A stretch of 64,000 nt of DNA, from positions 114,979 to 178,978 of the forward strand of contig JAJOJJ010000045.1 of assembly GCA_021208685.1 (NCBI GenBank), written 5' to 3'. Positions 63,920-64,000 of this stretch are shown piece by piece (within the stretch, counting starts at the first letter, position 1; the number at the start of each line of letters is the position of its first letter). A program made the translations under genes and the position numbers. The notes beneath the pieces are model-generated. The model worked only from the letters and a program-made list of their open reading frames with translations. It ran no database searches and was not told where the DNA came from. The stretch comes from Saccharospirillaceae bacterium (GTDB taxonomy: Bacteria > Pseudomonadota > Gammaproteobacteria > Pseudomonadales > Oceanobacteraceae).

Positions 63920-64000
63920 AGCTTGACGATGACCTACTCTCGCATGGGGATGCCCCACACTACCATCGGCGATGCTGCGTTTCACTTCTGAGTTCGGAAT
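63920..64000 (-). rRNA. rrf: 5S ribosomal RNA (3' part)
   Basis: On the minus strand the sequence reads CCGAACTCAGAAGTGAAACG, then CGCCGATGGTAGTGTGGGG and CATGCGAGAGTAGGTCATCG, the universally conserved 3' two-thirds of bacterial 5S rRNA, ending CAAGCT. About 40 nt of the 5' end are beyond the window edge. It marks the end of an rRNA operon transcribed toward the helicase gene. The 3' end matches the Pseudomonas-type AGGTCATCGTCAAGC rather than the enteric form. Confidence 0.97.

Overview
The window looks like chromosomal DNA of a marine gammaproteobacterium of the Oceanospirillales type (Thalassolituus, Oceanobacter or Bermanella relatives are my guess from gene content and protein style; no phylogenetic search was possible). 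Support comes from the long ThrC and long isocitrate lyase classes, the DesB/DesC-like desaturase pair, the DUF3087 and DUF2947 proteins, and the gammaproteobacterial rpsB-to-rnhB gene order. Most of it is dense core genome, with short accessory islands between about 15 and 42 kb.

Layout. 0.2-10.5 kb: a membrane diguanylate cyclase, nth, gloA, a cold-shock protein, a DUF1289 protein with a long acidic tail, a glyoxylate-type pair (hyi, garR), an HDOD protein, and a three-gene operon of a retropepsin-like lipoprotein, a 7TM protein and a RimK-like ATP-grasp ligase. 10.7-17.2 kb: two complementary bacterioferritin subunits, DUF2947, thrC, DUF3087, a Nudix hydrolase, and a TetR regulator with an Old Yellow Enzyme behind a 24-bp palindrome. 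17.3-26.3 kb: a Gly/Cys-tailed protein, an EamA transporter, and a guanidine-utilisation operon (ABC permease and ATPase, two DUF1989 proteins, a 1213-residue biotin carboxylase) preceded by a guanidine-I (ykkC) riboswitch and, further upstream, a candidate NtrC site and sigma-54 promoter. 26.3-34.5 kb: DUF1287, an enoyl-CoA hydratase family protein, a saccharopine-dehydrogenase/DUF2269/DoxX-like operon, a decayed AraC gene, and a purine-type set (BMP binding protein, 2OG-Fe(II) oxygenase, adenine/adenosine deaminase). 34.5-42.1 kb: desaturase and its reductase, isocitrate lyase, an H-NOX/histidine kinase pair and a flavoprotein.

42.2-63.9 kb is the envelope and translation block. rpsB-tsf, pyrH-frr-uppS-cdsA-dxr-rseP-bamA-skp-lpxD-fabZ-lpxA-lpxB-rnhB run on the minus strand with many 1-4 bp overlaps. 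map and glnD diverge from rpsB, followed by a pirin, a DEAD-box helicase and the 3' part of a 5S rRNA that ends an rrn operon running off the right edge.

The most interesting material is: (1) the guanidine operon, whose upstream DNA suggests nitrogen control combined with the riboswitch, and which lacks an adjacent binding protein and allophanate hydrolase; (2) the ATP-grasp/7TM/protease operon of unknown product; (3) a 54-bp IS4-like miniature element with a 10-bp target duplication between the desaturase genes and aceA; (4) protein oddities such as a GAG in place of GRG in RNase HII, an enlarged repeat-bearing loop in BamA, clamp-binding-like motifs in the DUF1289 protein, and bacterioferritin subunits that divide heme and ferroxidase residues between them. 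No CRISPR array, tRNA, prophage or intact insertion sequence was seen.
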